DNA of 64,000 nt from Aquamicrobium sp. LC103 (GCF_001014615.2 NZ_LBCQ02000002.1:124001-188000); one strand, 5' to 3'; numbered from the stretch's first letter, positions 18,139 to 27,239 are shown. A program made the numbers and translations. Notes: a model not told the origin generated them from the sequence alone.

Positions 18139-19413
18139 ATGTCCGTCAACAGCCGCATTCCGGGATTCTACAAGCTTTCGCCACCGGATCGCTTCAAGGC
18201 AATCGTCGAACTCACCGGGCTGCCCGCGAGCGAACTCGCGAGCCTCGCGGCGACGGAAGGCAGCATGCTGGAGATCGCCGACCGGATGATCGAGAACGTG
18301 GTGGGCACCCTGTCCATCCCGCTCGGCGTCGCGGCAAATTTCACCGTCAACGGACGCGACTACCTGATCCCCATGGCAACGGAGGAGCCCTCGGTCGTCG
18401 CGGCGGCGAGCAACATGGCCTCCGTCGCGCGCATCCACGGCGGCTTCCACACGTCGAGCGACCAGCCGATCATGATCGCGCAGATCCAGCTCGTCGGCGC
18501 CGAGGATCCGCACGGTGCACGTCTGAGGCTCTACGAGCGGCGTGGCGATCTGCTCGCGCTCGCCAACGAGCAGGACCCGCTGTTGGTGAAGCTCGGCGGC
18601 GGCGCGAAGGACATCCAGGTCCGCATCGTCGAGGCCGATGGCCGGACCTATGTCGTGCTTCACCTGATCGTTGACGTCCGTGACGCGATGGGAGCGAATG
18701 CGGTCAACACGATGGCGGAAGCGCTGGCTCCGCTCGTCTCGGAGATCGCCGGCGCCCGCGTGCGCCTGCGCATCCTTTCCAACAAGGCGGACCTGCGGCT
18801 GGCCCGCGTGCGTGCCACCTACGACAGCCAGACCCTCGGCGGCCCGGACGTCGTCGACGGCATTATCGACGCCTATGCCTTCGCCGCAGCCGACCCGTAT
18901 CGCGCGGCCACCCACAACAAGGGCATCATGAACGGCATTACAGCCGTGGTGCTGGCGACCGGCAACGACACGCGCGCGGTGGAAGCGGGCGCGCATTCGC
19001 ACGCCGCCGCGAGCGGCCGCTACACGTCGCTGTCCCACTACGAGAAGGACGCGGCGGGCAATCTCGTCGGCACGATGGAATTGCCCATGGCGGTCGGCCT
19101 CGTCGGCGGCGCCACCAAGACCCATCCGGTCGCGCAGGCGGCCGTCAAGCTGCTCGGCGTCAAGGGCGCGCAGGAACTGGCGGAGGTCATCGTTGCCGTC
19201 GGTCTCGCCCAGAACACCGGCGCGCTTCGTGCGCTCGCGGCCGAGGGCATCCAAAAAGGGCACATGTCGCTTCATGCCCGCAACGTTGCCGTCGCCGCTG
19301 GAGCGCAAGGCGCCGAAATCGACATGGTGGTATCGCGTCTGAGGGGCGGAGGCCATGTTCGCCTCGATCGGGCGCAGGCGATCCTCGGAGAATTGAGGCA
19401 ATCAGGCGCCTGA
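18139..19413 (+). CDS. mvaA: Hydroxymethylglutaryl-CoA reductase, degradative (class II)
   Basis: A 424-residue class II HMG-CoA reductase, about the length of the Pseudomonas mevalonii enzyme. It interconverts HMG-CoA and mevalonate; in bacteria that lack the mevalonate pathway it works in the oxidative direction with NAD(P)+. Catalytic residues are visible: E83 in TEEPSVVAAAS, K261 in HNKGIMNG, D277 in GNDTRAVEAGAH and a histidine in GHMSLHARN (374-382). The start follows GGGAGA. No mevalonate kinase or other isoprenoid gene is nearby, and an HMG-CoA lyase is, which supports a catabolic role. Confidence 0.95.
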   Translation: MSVNSRIPGFYKLSPPDRFKAIVELTGLPASELASLAATEGSMLEIADRMIENVVGTLSIPLGVAANFTVNGRDYLIPMATEEPSVVAAASNMASVARIHGGFHTSSDQPIMIAQIQLVGAEDPHGARLRLYERRGDLLALANEQDPLLVKLGGGAKDIQVRIVEADGRTYVVLHLIVDVRDAMGANAVNTMAEALAPLVSEIAGARVRLRILSNKADLRLARVRATYDSQTLGGPDVVDGIIDAYAFAAADPYRAATHNKGIMNGITAVVLATGNDTRAVEAGAHSHAAASGRYTSLSHYEKDAAGNLVGTMELPMAVGLVGGATKTHPVAQAAVKLLGVKGAQELAEVIVAVGLAQNTGALRALAAEGIQKGHMSLHARNVAVAAGAQGAEIDMVVSRLRGGGHVRLDRAQAILGELRQSGA

Positions 19414-19759
19414 TCCGCACTTCCGGCCCGGCCTGCGAACGTCCAGCTTCTGCCTTCCTCAATGACCTGATCGAAGCGCCGCCCGTACCGGCGCTTCCGG
19501 TCTTTGCCGCTCACCGTGCCGTTTCGATGCAGCGCATCGCGGAATTGCCGGCGCCGTTCGGGGGCCGGCGCCCGGGAACCGGGTTTGATCGGCCCGCGGT
19601 TCCCGCGGGCCGCCCGACGATCGTTCCGGGCAACCCGCGCTGCAACCTCGTTCAGGAGCCGGAGGGTGGCGCGGGTGATCGAGGTGTTCCTTGCACGGTC
19701 GACGTTGCAAGCCACGCAGTTCACACCGTGACGGCCCGCCACCCTTCGGCGGAAAGAGG
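19414..19759. other. Gene-free gap between convergent reductase and tctA genes
   Basis: No reading frame here has a recognisable domain or a sensible start. The stretch is GC-rich and holds several inverted repeats, including the strong hairpin at 19590-19612. It probably serves only to end the two converging transcripts. Confidence 0.6.
19590..19612. terminator. GC-rich hairpin between convergent genes
   Basis: CGGCCCGCGG and CCGCGGGCCG form a perfect 10-bp stem with a three-base loop. It lies between the ends of the HMG-CoA reductase and tctA genes. It lacks a T tract on either strand, so termination is inferred from position and stem strength. Confidence 0.45.
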
Positions 19760-21265
19760 TCAGTCTTCGGCGATGATCTCCCTCTTTCTGCGGATCGAGG
19801 GGGCAACCATCAACAGAACCGCGATGGCGCCGACCAGATACAGTGCTATCGAAATGTTCGACGCGAACAAGACGCTTACGTCCCCACGCGAGATCAGCAG
19901 CGCGCGTCGCAGATTCTCTTCCAGCATCGGTCCAAGCACGAAGCCCAGCAACAATGGTGGCGCTGGCAGATCGAGGCTTATGAGCAGATATCCCGCCACA
20001 CAGAAGAAGGCCGCGAGATAGATCTCGAAGCTGTCGTTCTTCAGCGAATACACTCCAATGCAGCACAGCAGCATGATCGAAGGATAGAGCAGCTTGTACG
20101 GCACGCTCAGAAGCTTCACCCAAACCCCCACGAGCGGAAGGTTGAGCACCACCAGCATGAGATTTCCCGCCCACATCGAGGCAATGAGGCCCCAGAAAAG
20201 CGCGGGGTCGGCGGTCATGACCCGAGGGCCGGGCTGAATGTCGTGAATCATCATCGCGCCGACCATCAGCGCCATCACGGCGTTCGAGGGCATGCCGAGC
20301 GTGAGCAGCGGAATGAAGGAGGTCTGCGCCGCGGCATTGTTTGCGGCCTCCGGACCCGCAATGCCTGCCAGCGCCCCCTTGCCGAATTCCTCGCCACCCT
20401 TGTTGGGCATCTTCTTTTCGAGCGAATAGGAGGCGAAGGAGGCGATTGCGGCGCCGCCGCCCGGCAGCACGCCAAGCAGCGAGCCGAGCGCGGTTCCCCG
20501 CAGGGCTGGTCCTACCATCGCCTTCAGTTCGCTTAGGGTAGGCATCAGCCGCGTGATGCGGGGAGTGGCGGTTCCCTTGCCGTCTTCGCTCTCCTGCAAA
20601 TTCTTCACGATTTCGGCGAAGCCGAAGATTGCCATGGCGATGACCACGAAATCGAAACCGTCGAAGAGCGCGGTGACACCGAAAGTGAAACGTTCGTCAC
20701 CGGAGTTGACGTCGATCCCCACCGTGCTCACGAGCACGCCCAGAAAGACCATGCCGATGCTTTCGATCAGCCGCGCATTGGAGAGTACGGTTGCCAGGAT
20801 CAGTCCGACGAGCATCAGCGCGAAATACTCGCTGGGCCCGAACTTGAATGCGACGTCGGCAAGCGGCTTCGCCATGACGGCGATGAAAATCGTCGCGATT
20901 GTTCCCGCCAGAAAGGAGGACAATGCAGCCGTTGCCAGCGCGGTGCCGGCCTTGCCCTTGCGCGCGAGTTGATAACCGTCGATTGCCGTGACCACCGACG
21001 AGGACTCGCCCGGCAGATTGACCATGATAGCGGTCGTCGAACCGCCGTATTGCGCGCCGTAGTAGATGCCCGCGAGCATGATGAGCGCCGCGGCCGGATC
21101 GAGCGCGTAGGTGAGCGGAAGCAGCATCGAAATCGTCGCGAGCGGCCCGAGCCCGGGCAGAACGCCGATCAACGTGCCCATGAAGCAGCCGATAAACGCG
21201 TAGAGCAGGTTTTGCGGCTGCAGCGCCGTCGCCAGACCGAGCTGGATATTTGCGAGGATATCCAT
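19760..21265 (-). CDS. tctA: Tripartite tricarboxylate transporter large membrane subunit TctA
   Basis: A 501-residue inner-membrane protein with about 12 membrane segments. The family motif [20 protein letters not shown] (about residues 26-45) is present, and a second [13 protein letters not shown] repeat appears near residue 270. TctA is the transport channel of the TTT family, which imports citrate and other carboxylates with a periplasmic binding protein. It is the last gene of a tctC-tctB-tctA operon. Convergence with the HMG-CoA reductase gene raises the chance that the cargo is a related carboxylate, but the link is only by position. Confidence 0.95.
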   Translation of the reverse strand: MDILANIQLGLATALQPQNLLYAFIGCFMGTLIGVLPGLGPLATISMLLPLTYALDPAAALIMLAGIYYGAQYGGSTTAIMVNLPGESSSVVTAIDGYQLARKGKAGTALATAALSSFLAGTIATIFIAVMAKPLADVAFKFGPSEYFALMLVGLILATVLSNARLIESIGMVFLGVLVSTVGIDVNSGDERFTFGVTALFDGFDFVVIAMAIFGFAEIVKNLQESEDGKGTATPRITRLMPTLSELKAMVGPALRGTALGSLLGVLPGGGAAIASFASYSLEKKMPNKGGEEFGKGALAGIAGPEAANNAAAQTSFIPLLTLGMPSNAVMALMVGAMMIHDIQPGPRVMTADPALFWGLIASMWAGNLMLVVLNLPLVGVWVKLLSVPYKLLYPSIMLLCCIGVYSLKNDSFEIYLAAFFCVAGYLLISLDLPAPPLLLGFVLGPMLEENLRRALLISRGDVSVLFASNISIALYLVGAIAVLLMVAPSIRRKREIIAED

Positions 21266-21269
21266 TCCT

Positions 21270-21716
21270 TCACCCCAATGACGGCAGGAGCGGCATCTGC
21301 ATGCCGATGCCCTTGACGAAGATCAGGGCCGCCGCGGTCGAGAGCACCAGGGCCAGGATCAGCGTCCGCAGCCAGTTGCGTCCCGGCGAGGCCAGATCCG
21401 AAATGAAGACGAGCATGATCGTCGCCACGAACAGTCCGGCCGGAATGACCAGAGCGGCAAATGCCAGAACGCTGGCAGTTATGATGAGCAGTCCCGACCA
21501 GTTGATCTTTTTCACGACCGTCGTTGCGCTCGCGTCAAGCAGGGACATGGCGAGAATGACGGCGCCGATCCCACCCACGACCGCCGCAATGACGAGCGGG
21601 AAATAGCCGGGCCCCATCCGACCGACCGTGCCCACCTGCAACTGCAAGGCATGGAAGGCAAAGAAGGCGGCGATCACGACAAAGATGGTGCCGACGAGGC
21701 TTTCTCGTTTCAGCAA
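21270..21716 (-). CDS. tctB: Tripartite tricarboxylate transporter small membrane subunit TctB
   Basis: A 148-residue membrane protein with four predicted segments, as usual for TctB (LVGTIFVVIAAFFAFHALQL; MGPGYFPLVIAAVVGGIGAV). The MGPGYFP motif is typical of the family. It lies four bases before tctA and follows tctC, so the three form one operon. The small subunit is needed for transport, but its exact role is not defined. Confidence 0.92.
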   Translation of the reverse strand: MLKRESLVGTIFVVIAAFFAFHALQLQVGTVGRMGPGYFPLVIAAVVGGIGAVILAMSLLDASATTVVKKINWSGLLIITASVLAFAALVIPAGLFVATIMLVFISDLASPGRNWLRTLILALVLSTAAALIFVKGIGMQMPLLPSLG

Positions 21717-21799
21717 CGAACGTCTCCTCTGGAACGGGAATGGTGGGGCCGCGGCGATCGCGCGGCCGCCGTTTTCATTCGAATTGCGTCAGGGGCAGG

Positions 21800-22759
21800 C
21801 TACTGCTTCACGCTCGCGGAGACCTTGGAAAACTTGTCGATCTCGGAACGCACGAATTCCTGGGCATTGGAGAGGTTCACATCGCTCAGGGCCTCCCGCG
21901 AGTCGGCCGCGAAGAACGCCTGAATGCCTTCGTCGTGAAGGGTTTCCTGAAAGGCTTTTTCGAGCTTTGCCTTGACCTCGTCGGGCGCGCCTTTCGGAAG
22001 TGAAGCAATGGTCCAACCGAAATTGACCGCGTTCGGGTGACCCGCCTCGACGACGGTTTGCGCATCCGGGAACGCGGGCGCGCGCTCGGTGCTCGTCGTT
22101 CCGAGGACCTTCATCTTGCCGTCTTCGACATAGGGCTTCACCACCGCGGCGTATTCGAAGGACAGATCGATGACGCCCGCGGCCAGATCGACCATCTGGT
22201 TGGTGCCGGTCGTGTAAGGTACGTGCACGATGTCGGTACCCGTAGCCGATTTCAGGACTTCGCCGGCAAGGTGCTGCGCGGTACCAACGCCGGGCGATCC
22301 GAAGTTGAGCTTGCCTGGATTTTCCTTCGCATATTCCACCAGCTCGCTGATCGTATTGAACGGCGCGTCCGGACGGGCCACGATGATTTGGCTGGAGCGG
22401 GTGATTCCCTGGATGTGGTCGAAACCGTCCACGGGATCATAAGACAGTTTCGAGGGATCCAATGCCGGCAGAATGCCGAGAGGGCCCGAGGAGCCGTAAA
22501 GTATCGTGTAGCCGTCGGCCTTGGCGATCGCCACTTCTTTCGTGCCTACCACGCCACCGGCACCGGGCTTGTTTTCGATGATGACCGGCTGGTTAAGCTT
22601 CTGACCAAGCACTTCCGCCAGCTTTCTGGCGGTAAGGTCGGTCACGCTTCCCGCGCCGAAAGGAACAACCCACCGGATCTCCCGCTCCGGATAATCCCCC
22701 GCGAATGCGCCGGTCACAAAGCAGAACGCGGCCAATAATGTGTAGCTGAAATGTCTCAT
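21800..22759 (-). CDS. tctC: Tripartite tricarboxylate transporter substrate-binding protein TctC
   Basis: A 319-residue periplasmic binding protein of the Bug/TctC family. The signal peptide is MRHFSYTLLAAFCFVTGAFA; the mature part opens YPEREIRWVVPFGAGSVTD with the family loops VIENKPGAGGVVGTKEVA and YGSSGPLGI. The start was chosen because GGAGAAAC lies just upstream and the signal peptide begins there. It is the first gene of the tct operon and should set the specificity of uptake. Bug proteins bind carboxylates; which one cannot be told. Confidence 0.93.
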   Translation of the reverse strand: MRHFSYTLLAAFCFVTGAFAGDYPEREIRWVVPFGAGSVTDLTARKLAEVLGQKLNQPVIIENKPGAGGVVGTKEVAIAKADGYTILYGSSGPLGILPALDPSKLSYDPVDGFDHIQGITRSSQIIVARPDAPFNTISELVEYAKENPGKLNFGSPGVGTAQHLAGEVLKSATGTDIVHVPYTTGTNQMVDLAAGVIDLSFEYAAVVKPYVEDGKMKVLGTTSTERAPAFPDAQTVVEAGHPNAVNFGWTIASLPKGAPDEVKAKLEKAFQETLHDEGIQAFFAADSREALSDVNLSNAQEFVRSEIDKFSKVSASVKQ

Positions 22760-23215
22760 CCCGTTTCTCCACTCCAATCTCCTGCGGCCGGCGGCCGGAG
22801 GATGTTCGCGGCTCACCGCTTGAATTTGATGCCTGAGTGAAGGTAACCCCCCGCTGGTTCTGGACGGTGTCACCCTCCTTTCGACCCCTCCCTGGAGCGC
22901 CGTCAGTCGGGAAGCGACTACCGCATGACTGACCGGTTAGTCAATACATTCGCGTTGACTTATCATTGCCGTGCTGCCGCGATCGTCTTTATCGCGACTT
23001 CCCGCTGACACATGCACGGCGATCAAATCTCGATAACGAAGTGGCGAGCTGCCGAACCAGGCCAAGAAGCCGCCATAAAAGGTGGCAACCTGTCTCAAGC
23101 TGCAACCGTGAGTTCGATCGGCATTCATGTCCTGATGATCGTGGCCTTGTCCGGACGCCGAAGCCAAATGCCGACTTTGCTTGCACATTCTTGAACGAGA
23201 AGGGGAGATGACGGC
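22760..23215. other. 456-base gap between divergent tct operon and molybdenum hydroxylase genes
   Basis: No gene is supported here. The stretch must hold two divergent promoters. It contains the near-perfect palindrome at 22926-22943 and, close to it, a TTGACT that could be a -35 element on the plus strand. Short frames in it have no recognisable domain. Confidence 0.6.
22926..22943. promoter_or_regulatory. TetR-type palindrome TGACTGACCGGTTAGTCA
   Basis: An 18-base near-palindrome around ACCGGT with one mismatched pair. Sites of this form are common operators of TetR-family repressors. No TetR gene is in the window, so the binding protein would be coded elsewhere. It lies between the divergent tctC and 2Fe-2S subunit genes and could control either. 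Confidence 0.5.
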
Positions 23216-23677
23216 ATGGCATTCAGGTTGAACGTAAACGGCGCTGCCTATGACGTGGATGTCGAGCCTGAGACACCGCTGCTCTGGGTGTTGCGCGACA
23301 CCATTGGCTTGACCGGCACCAAATTCGGCTGTGGCATCGCCCAGTGCGGCGCGTGCACCGTCCATATCGACGGTCAGGCGGTGAGGTCCTGTGTCACCAG
23401 CGTCGACAGTGCGGTCGGATACGAAGTCACCACGATCGAGGGCCTTTCCGAAGACAACAGCCATCCGGTCCAGCGCGCCTGGATCGAGCACACCGCCCCG
23501 CAATGCGGATACTGCCAGTCGGGCCAGATCATGGCGGCTGTGGCGCTTCTGATGGAAACGCCCAACCCTTCCGACAGCGACATCGACGCGGCGATGGCCG
23601 GCAATCTCTGTCGTTGCGGCACCTACCAGCGCATCCGGCGGGCGATCCATCGCGCGGCCGAACTCTCGCAAGCCTGA
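23216..23677 (+). CDS. Molybdenum hydroxylase 2Fe-2S small subunit (IorA/CoxS type)
   Basis: A 153-residue protein with two 2Fe-2S clusters. The plant-type cluster uses the cysteines of [18 protein letters not shown], and the alpha-helical cluster those of QCGYCQSGQ and [11 protein letters not shown]. It passes electrons from the molybdenum cofactor of the large subunit coded 10 bases downstream. No FAD subunit is present, which fits the IorAB-like two-subunit enzymes that use a cytochrome or other external acceptor. Confidence 0.93.
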   Translation: MAFRLNVNGAAYDVDVEPETPLLWVLRDTIGLTGTKFGCGIAQCGACTVHIDGQAVRSCVTSVDSAVGYEVTTIEGLSEDNSHPVQRAWIEHTAPQCGYCQSGQIMAAVALLMETPNPSDSDIDAAMAGNLCRCGTYQRIRRAIHRAAELSQA

Positions 23678-23687
23678 GGAGGGAGAG

Positions 23688-25883
23688 ATGACCTTGATCG
23701 ATACCGGGATTTCGCGCCGTACGCTGATACGCTCGGCGCTTGGTGTCGGAGGCGGCATGATGCTCGGCTTTCATATACCGGGCGTCGAAGCCGCCGTCGT
23801 CGCGCCCAGGCCATGGACGGTTCCCACGGACGGCGTCGAGATCAACGCGTGGCTGACGATCGACGCCGACGGTGCGGTGACCATTCGCGTGCCGCACACG
23901 GAACAGGGGCAGGGGGCTCTCACCGCCGTTTCCATGATGGTGGCCGAAGAGCTCGACGTGCCGTGGGAAAGCGTCCATGCCGTGTTTGCGGACATGAACC
24001 GCCACGTCAATGACGGCAGGGAATATATTGTCACCACCACGCACGGATCGCAGCTCGTTCGCATGCAGCATCCGCACATCATGCGGGCCGGCGCGTCGGC
24101 CCGCGAGCGGCTGAAGCAGGCCGCCGCCGAAGCATGGGGCATCGACCGGTCGGAAGTGACGGCGCGCCAGGGCACGCTTGCGGCAGGCGACCGCAGCGGT
24201 GCCTACGCCGAGTTCGCGACGGCCGCGGCCGGGGTGACGCTTGATCGGGAGCCCGAGATCAGGGCGCCTGGCCAGTGGTGGCTTCTCGGGACGGAGGTCG
24301 CGAGGCTGGACGTGCCGGTGAAGGTGAACGGCGGTGCCCACTACGCCATCGACACGCGTCTGGACGGCATGGTCTACGCAGCGGTCAAGAACTGCCCTGT
24401 CCCCTGGGGACACCTCGTCGGCTATGACGCGGAGGCGGCGAAGGATCGCCCCGGCGTCGTCGCGGTCGTCGAGTTCCGGGCCGAGGAAGGCCGGACGGGT
24501 CCGAACCACCTGCAGGATGCGATCGCGGTCGTCGCCGATAGCTGGTACCGCGCCAAGACCGCGCTGGATCTCATCACGATCGAATGGGATTTTGGTCCCG
24601 AAGGCGAGGTCAGCGATGAAACCCAGGCTGCGGAGGCGCGCCGGCTTTGGGAGGAGACCGGTGAAGTCAGCCACGAGGAAGGCGGCGATACGTTGGACGT
24701 CATTGCCTCGTCCGACCGGGTGGTGAGCGCGGAATATCATCGCCCCTACGAGACGCATGCCCGCATGGAGCCGATAAACGCGACGGTGAGCGTCACCGAC
24801 GAACGCGTCGAGGTGTGGTCTCCGACGCAGGATCAGACGACCGCGCTCGAAATCGTCGCCGATCAGCTCGGTCGCGACAGGCGGGACGTTCACGTGAACA
24901 CCGTCTTCATCGGTGGCGCCTTCGGCGGCGACGGTGGCGGCAATACCGCCGTGACGCGACAGGCCGCGGTGATCTCCGAACAACTCGGTCGCCCGGCAAA
25001 GGTCATCTGGACGCGTGAAGAGGATATCAGCCAGGACAAGCAGCGACCGCCCCACTATACGCGACTGGCCGCCGCGCTCGGCGAGGACGGTCTTCCCGAG
25101 GCGTTCTTCTCGCGTGCCGCGTGGTTCACGTACCAGGGCGCGTCAAGGCATGGGCCAGCCACCGCCGACTATTCGATCGGCACCATGCCCTATCGCGTCG
25201 CCAACCGGCGGCATGAGCGCCACAACGTGGCCGCCCACATTCCGACCACCACCCATCGCGCTCCGGGCGCGAACCAGAACGGTTTCATCATCGAGCAGTT
25301 CGTCGACGAGATGGCGCTCGCCGGCGGCTGGGATCCGCTCGAATGGCGTATCGAGATGACCAGGGACCTCGAGCCATGGCAGAGGGTTCTCGCCAAGCTG
25401 AAGGAGGTTGCCGGCTTCACCACGGACCTGCCGCGCGGCGAAGGGGTGGGCGTCGCCGTCGTCGAGGACCACGGCTCGTATTGCGGCGCCTGCGCAACCG
25501 TGTCGGTGAGCCGCGGCGGAGAGCTTCGGATCGAGAAGATCGTGCTCGTGATGAACAGCGGCTACATCATCAATCCGCTGAACTGCGCCGAACAGATGGA
25601 GGGCGCCGCCTGCTGGGAACTCAGCCACGCCCTTTATGGCGGGCTTCGGCTGGAGGGCGGCAGGTTCACCAACCTGAACTTCGACAGCTACAATCTGATG
25701 CGGATCGATCAGATGCCGGAAGTCGAGACGCACTTCGCCCTGTCGGAGGACGGCTGGTGGGGAGGTGTCGCCGAGCCGGGCGGCCCTCCGACGCCGGCGG
25801 CGGTCGCCAATGCGATCTTTTTCGCAACCGGCAAGCGCGTCCGTTCGACGCCCATGATGGAGCATGATCTGAGCTGGTCCTGA
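23688..25883 (+). CDS. Molybdopterin-dependent hydroxylase large subunit (IorB-like)
   Basis: A 731-residue molybdenum-cofactor subunit of the xanthine oxidase family. A Tat-like signal (ISRRTLIRSALGVGGGMML) suggests export. Family blocks include FIGGAFGGDGGGNTAV, the APGANQNGF-like loop near residue 525, and the C-terminal GGVAEPGGPPTPAAVANAI, which holds the catalytic glutamate. It hydroxylates an aldehyde or N-heterocycle with water as oxygen source. The substrate is unknown. It pairs with the adjacent 2Fe-2S subunit. Maturation factors of the XdhC type are not in the window. Confidence 0.9.
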   Translation: MTLIDTGISRRTLIRSALGVGGGMMLGFHIPGVEAAVVAPRPWTVPTDGVEINAWLTIDADGAVTIRVPHTEQGQGALTAVSMMVAEELDVPWESVHAVFADMNRHVNDGREYIVTTTHGSQLVRMQHPHIMRAGASARERLKQAAAEAWGIDRSEVTARQGTLAAGDRSGAYAEFATAAAGVTLDREPEIRAPGQWWLLGTEVARLDVPVKVNGGAHYAIDTRLDGMVYAAVKNCPVPWGHLVGYDAEAAKDRPGVVAVVEFRAEEGRTGPNHLQDAIAVVADSWYRAKTALDLITIEWDFGPEGEVSDETQAAEARRLWEETGEVSHEEGGDTLDVIASSDRVVSAEYHRPYETHARMEPINATVSVTDERVEVWSPTQDQTTALEIVADQLGRDRRDVHVNTVFIGGAFGGDGGGNTAVTRQAAVISEQLGRPAKVIWTREEDISQDKQRPPHYTRLAAALGEDGLPEAFFSRAAWFTYQGASRHGPATADYSIGTMPYRVANRRHERHNVAAHIPTTTHRAPGANQNGFIIEQFVDEMALAGGWDPLEWRIEMTRDLEPWQRVLAKLKEVAGFTTDLPRGEGVGVAVVEDHGSYCGACATVSVSRGGELRIEKIVLVMNSGYIINPLNCAEQMEGAACWELSHALYGGLRLEGGRFTNLNFDSYNLMRIDQMPEVETHFALSEDGWWGGVAEPGGPPTPAAVANAIFFATGKRVRSTPMMEHDLSWS

Positions 25884-25945
25884 CCCTTGGCCGGAAATCG
25901 GGCGTTATCGGCCCCTATTCATGACTGGGGTCGATAAGTCCAAGT

Positions 25946-25964
25946 GGATTGGCCCATCTAATCC
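25946..25964. promoter_or_regulatory. Inverted repeat GGATT-N9-AATCC upstream of the MFS gene
   Basis: Five-base arms are separated by nine bases, within the 165-base gap ahead of the MFS gene. A nearby GGCCCA/TGGGCC pair adds to the symmetry. It could be a regulator site, for example for the LysR protein of this group, but the match is short. Confidence 0.3.
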
Positions 25965-26002
25965 GATCGGCATTGGGCCGCTATTTTCCCGGGCATTGCA
26001 GT

Positions 26003-26035
26003 GGCCGACGGTGCGAAACGCCGCCGGCCCTTTTT
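26003..26035 (+). terminator. Hairpin with T tract in the leader of the MFS gene
   Basis: GGCCGACGG pairs with CCGCCGGCC with one mismatch around a nine-base loop, followed by CTTTTTC. This looks like an intrinsic terminator that ends 13 bases before the MFS start. It may end the hydroxylase transcript or act as an attenuator. A longer pairing CGGGCAT (25990-25996) with ATGCCCG (26040-26046) encloses it. Confidence 0.5.
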
Positions 26036-26048
26036 CAGGATGCCCGCC

Positions 26049-27239
26049 ATGGAAACGACTTACGACACTCGGCTCGCCGATGACGCCGCCGCATGGGGCG
26101 CGGTGCTCTCGATGGCGCTGTGCGTCACCGTGCTGATCGCGTCGGAGTTCATGCCGGTCAGCCTGCTCTCCCCGATCGCCGCGGATCTCGGCATCACCGA
26201 GGGCAGGACAGGCCAGGCCATTTCGATCTCGGGCGCCTTCGCCGTGGTCACCAGCCTGCTGGTCGCCGGTCTCACGCGCCGGATCGATCGCAAGGTTGTC
26301 GTGAGCGGCTTCACGGTGCTCCTGATCCTTTCCGGCCTCGTGGTCACCTTCGCCCCAAACTACACCCTTCTCATGGTCGGACGGGCGATGCTCGGCGTTG
26401 CGATCGGTGGATTCTGGTCCATGTCGACCTCGATCGTCATGCGGCTTTTGTCCGAAGACCTAGTCCCGCGTGGTCTCGCCTTGCTGAACGCGGGCAACGC
26501 CATAGCGGCGACGATTGCCGCTCCCCTGGGCAGTTTTCTCGGGGCCTATGTCGGCTGGCGCGGCGCCTTCTTTCTCGTCGTGCCGCTCGGCGTGCTGGCA
26601 TTGATCTGGCAGTGGATCAGGCTGCCGCCGCTTCCTCCGCGTGGAAGAAAAGCGTCCGGCAACCTGCTGACGCTGCTTGGCCGACGGCCCGTCGCGCTTG
26701 GCATGGCTTCCATTCTGTTCTTCTTCATGGGCCAGTTCACGCTCTTCACCTATCTGCGCCCGTTCCTCGAGGGCGTGACGGGTCTCACCGTCCCCGCATT
26801 CTCGGCAATCCTTCTGATCATGGGCTTGGCGGGGATTGCGGGCACGTGGATTGCCGGTCGGCTGCTGCGCACGCGGCTGTTCAGCATCCTGACGGTGATT
26901 CCGTTGGCCATGGCCGTTCTCGCCGTCGGGCTGATCGCCCTCGGATCGATGCCCTTTCCCGTCTCCCTGTTGCTCCTCGCCTGGGGCTTCTTCGGCACCG
27001 CCGCGCCCGTGGGCTGGGGAACCTGGCTGAGCCGCACGCTGCCCGACGACGCGGAGGCCGGCGGTGGGCTGCAGGTCGCCACCATACAGCTCGCCATCAC
27101 CGGCGGCGCGGCAACAGGTGGCATGCTCTTCGACACGATCGGCTGGTGGGGCGCGTTCGCGTTCGGCGCGGCGCTTCTCTGCGGCTCGTCGCTTCTGGCA
27201 CTCGCCGCATGGCGGGCAACCCGAAAGTTCTTGCCATGA
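26049..27239 (+). CDS. MFS transporter (drug/purine efflux, AraJ/NepI-like)
   Basis: A 396-residue 12-segment major facilitator of the DHA1 group. Membrane segments begin with MALCVTVLIASEFMPVSLLSPIA, followed by the loop GRTGQAISISGAFAVVTSL and the conserved RIDRKVVV between segments 2 and 3. The ATG at 26049 follows AGGA at 8-base spacing; another ATG lies three codons upstream. Proteins of this group export sugars, purine nucleosides or drugs. It is the first of a run of rightward genes and overlaps the next by ATGA. Confidence 0.9.
   Translation: METTYDTRLADDAAAWGAVLSMALCVTVLIASEFMPVSLLSPIAADLGITEGRTGQAISISGAFAVVTSLLVAGLTRRIDRKVVVSGFTVLLILSGLVVTFAPNYTLLMVGRAMLGVAIGGFWSMSTSIVMRLLSEDLVPRGLALLNAGNAIAATIAAPLGSFLGAYVGWRGAFFLVVPLGVLALIWQWIRLPPLPPRGRKASGNLLTLLGRRPVALGMASILFFFMGQFTLFTYLRPFLEGVTGLTVPAFSAILLIMGLAGIAGTWIAGRLLRTRLFSILTVIPLAMAVLAVGLIALGSMPFPVSLLLLAWGFFGTAAPVGWGTWLSRTLPDDAEAGGGLQVATIQLAITGGAATGGMLFDTIGWWGAFAFGAALLCGSSLLALAAWRATRKFLP

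Noticed and set aside
19459-19806. Possible minus-strand gene or transposase remnant downstream of tctA
   Set aside because: The translated text is low-complexity Arg/Pro/Gly and matches no transposase motif. No inverted repeats of an insertion sequence were found.
26093-27235. Front part of a long plus-strand frame that continues into the cyclophilin-like gene
   Set aside because: It runs through the MFS gene in another frame and has no domain; only the part from 27236 is a gene.
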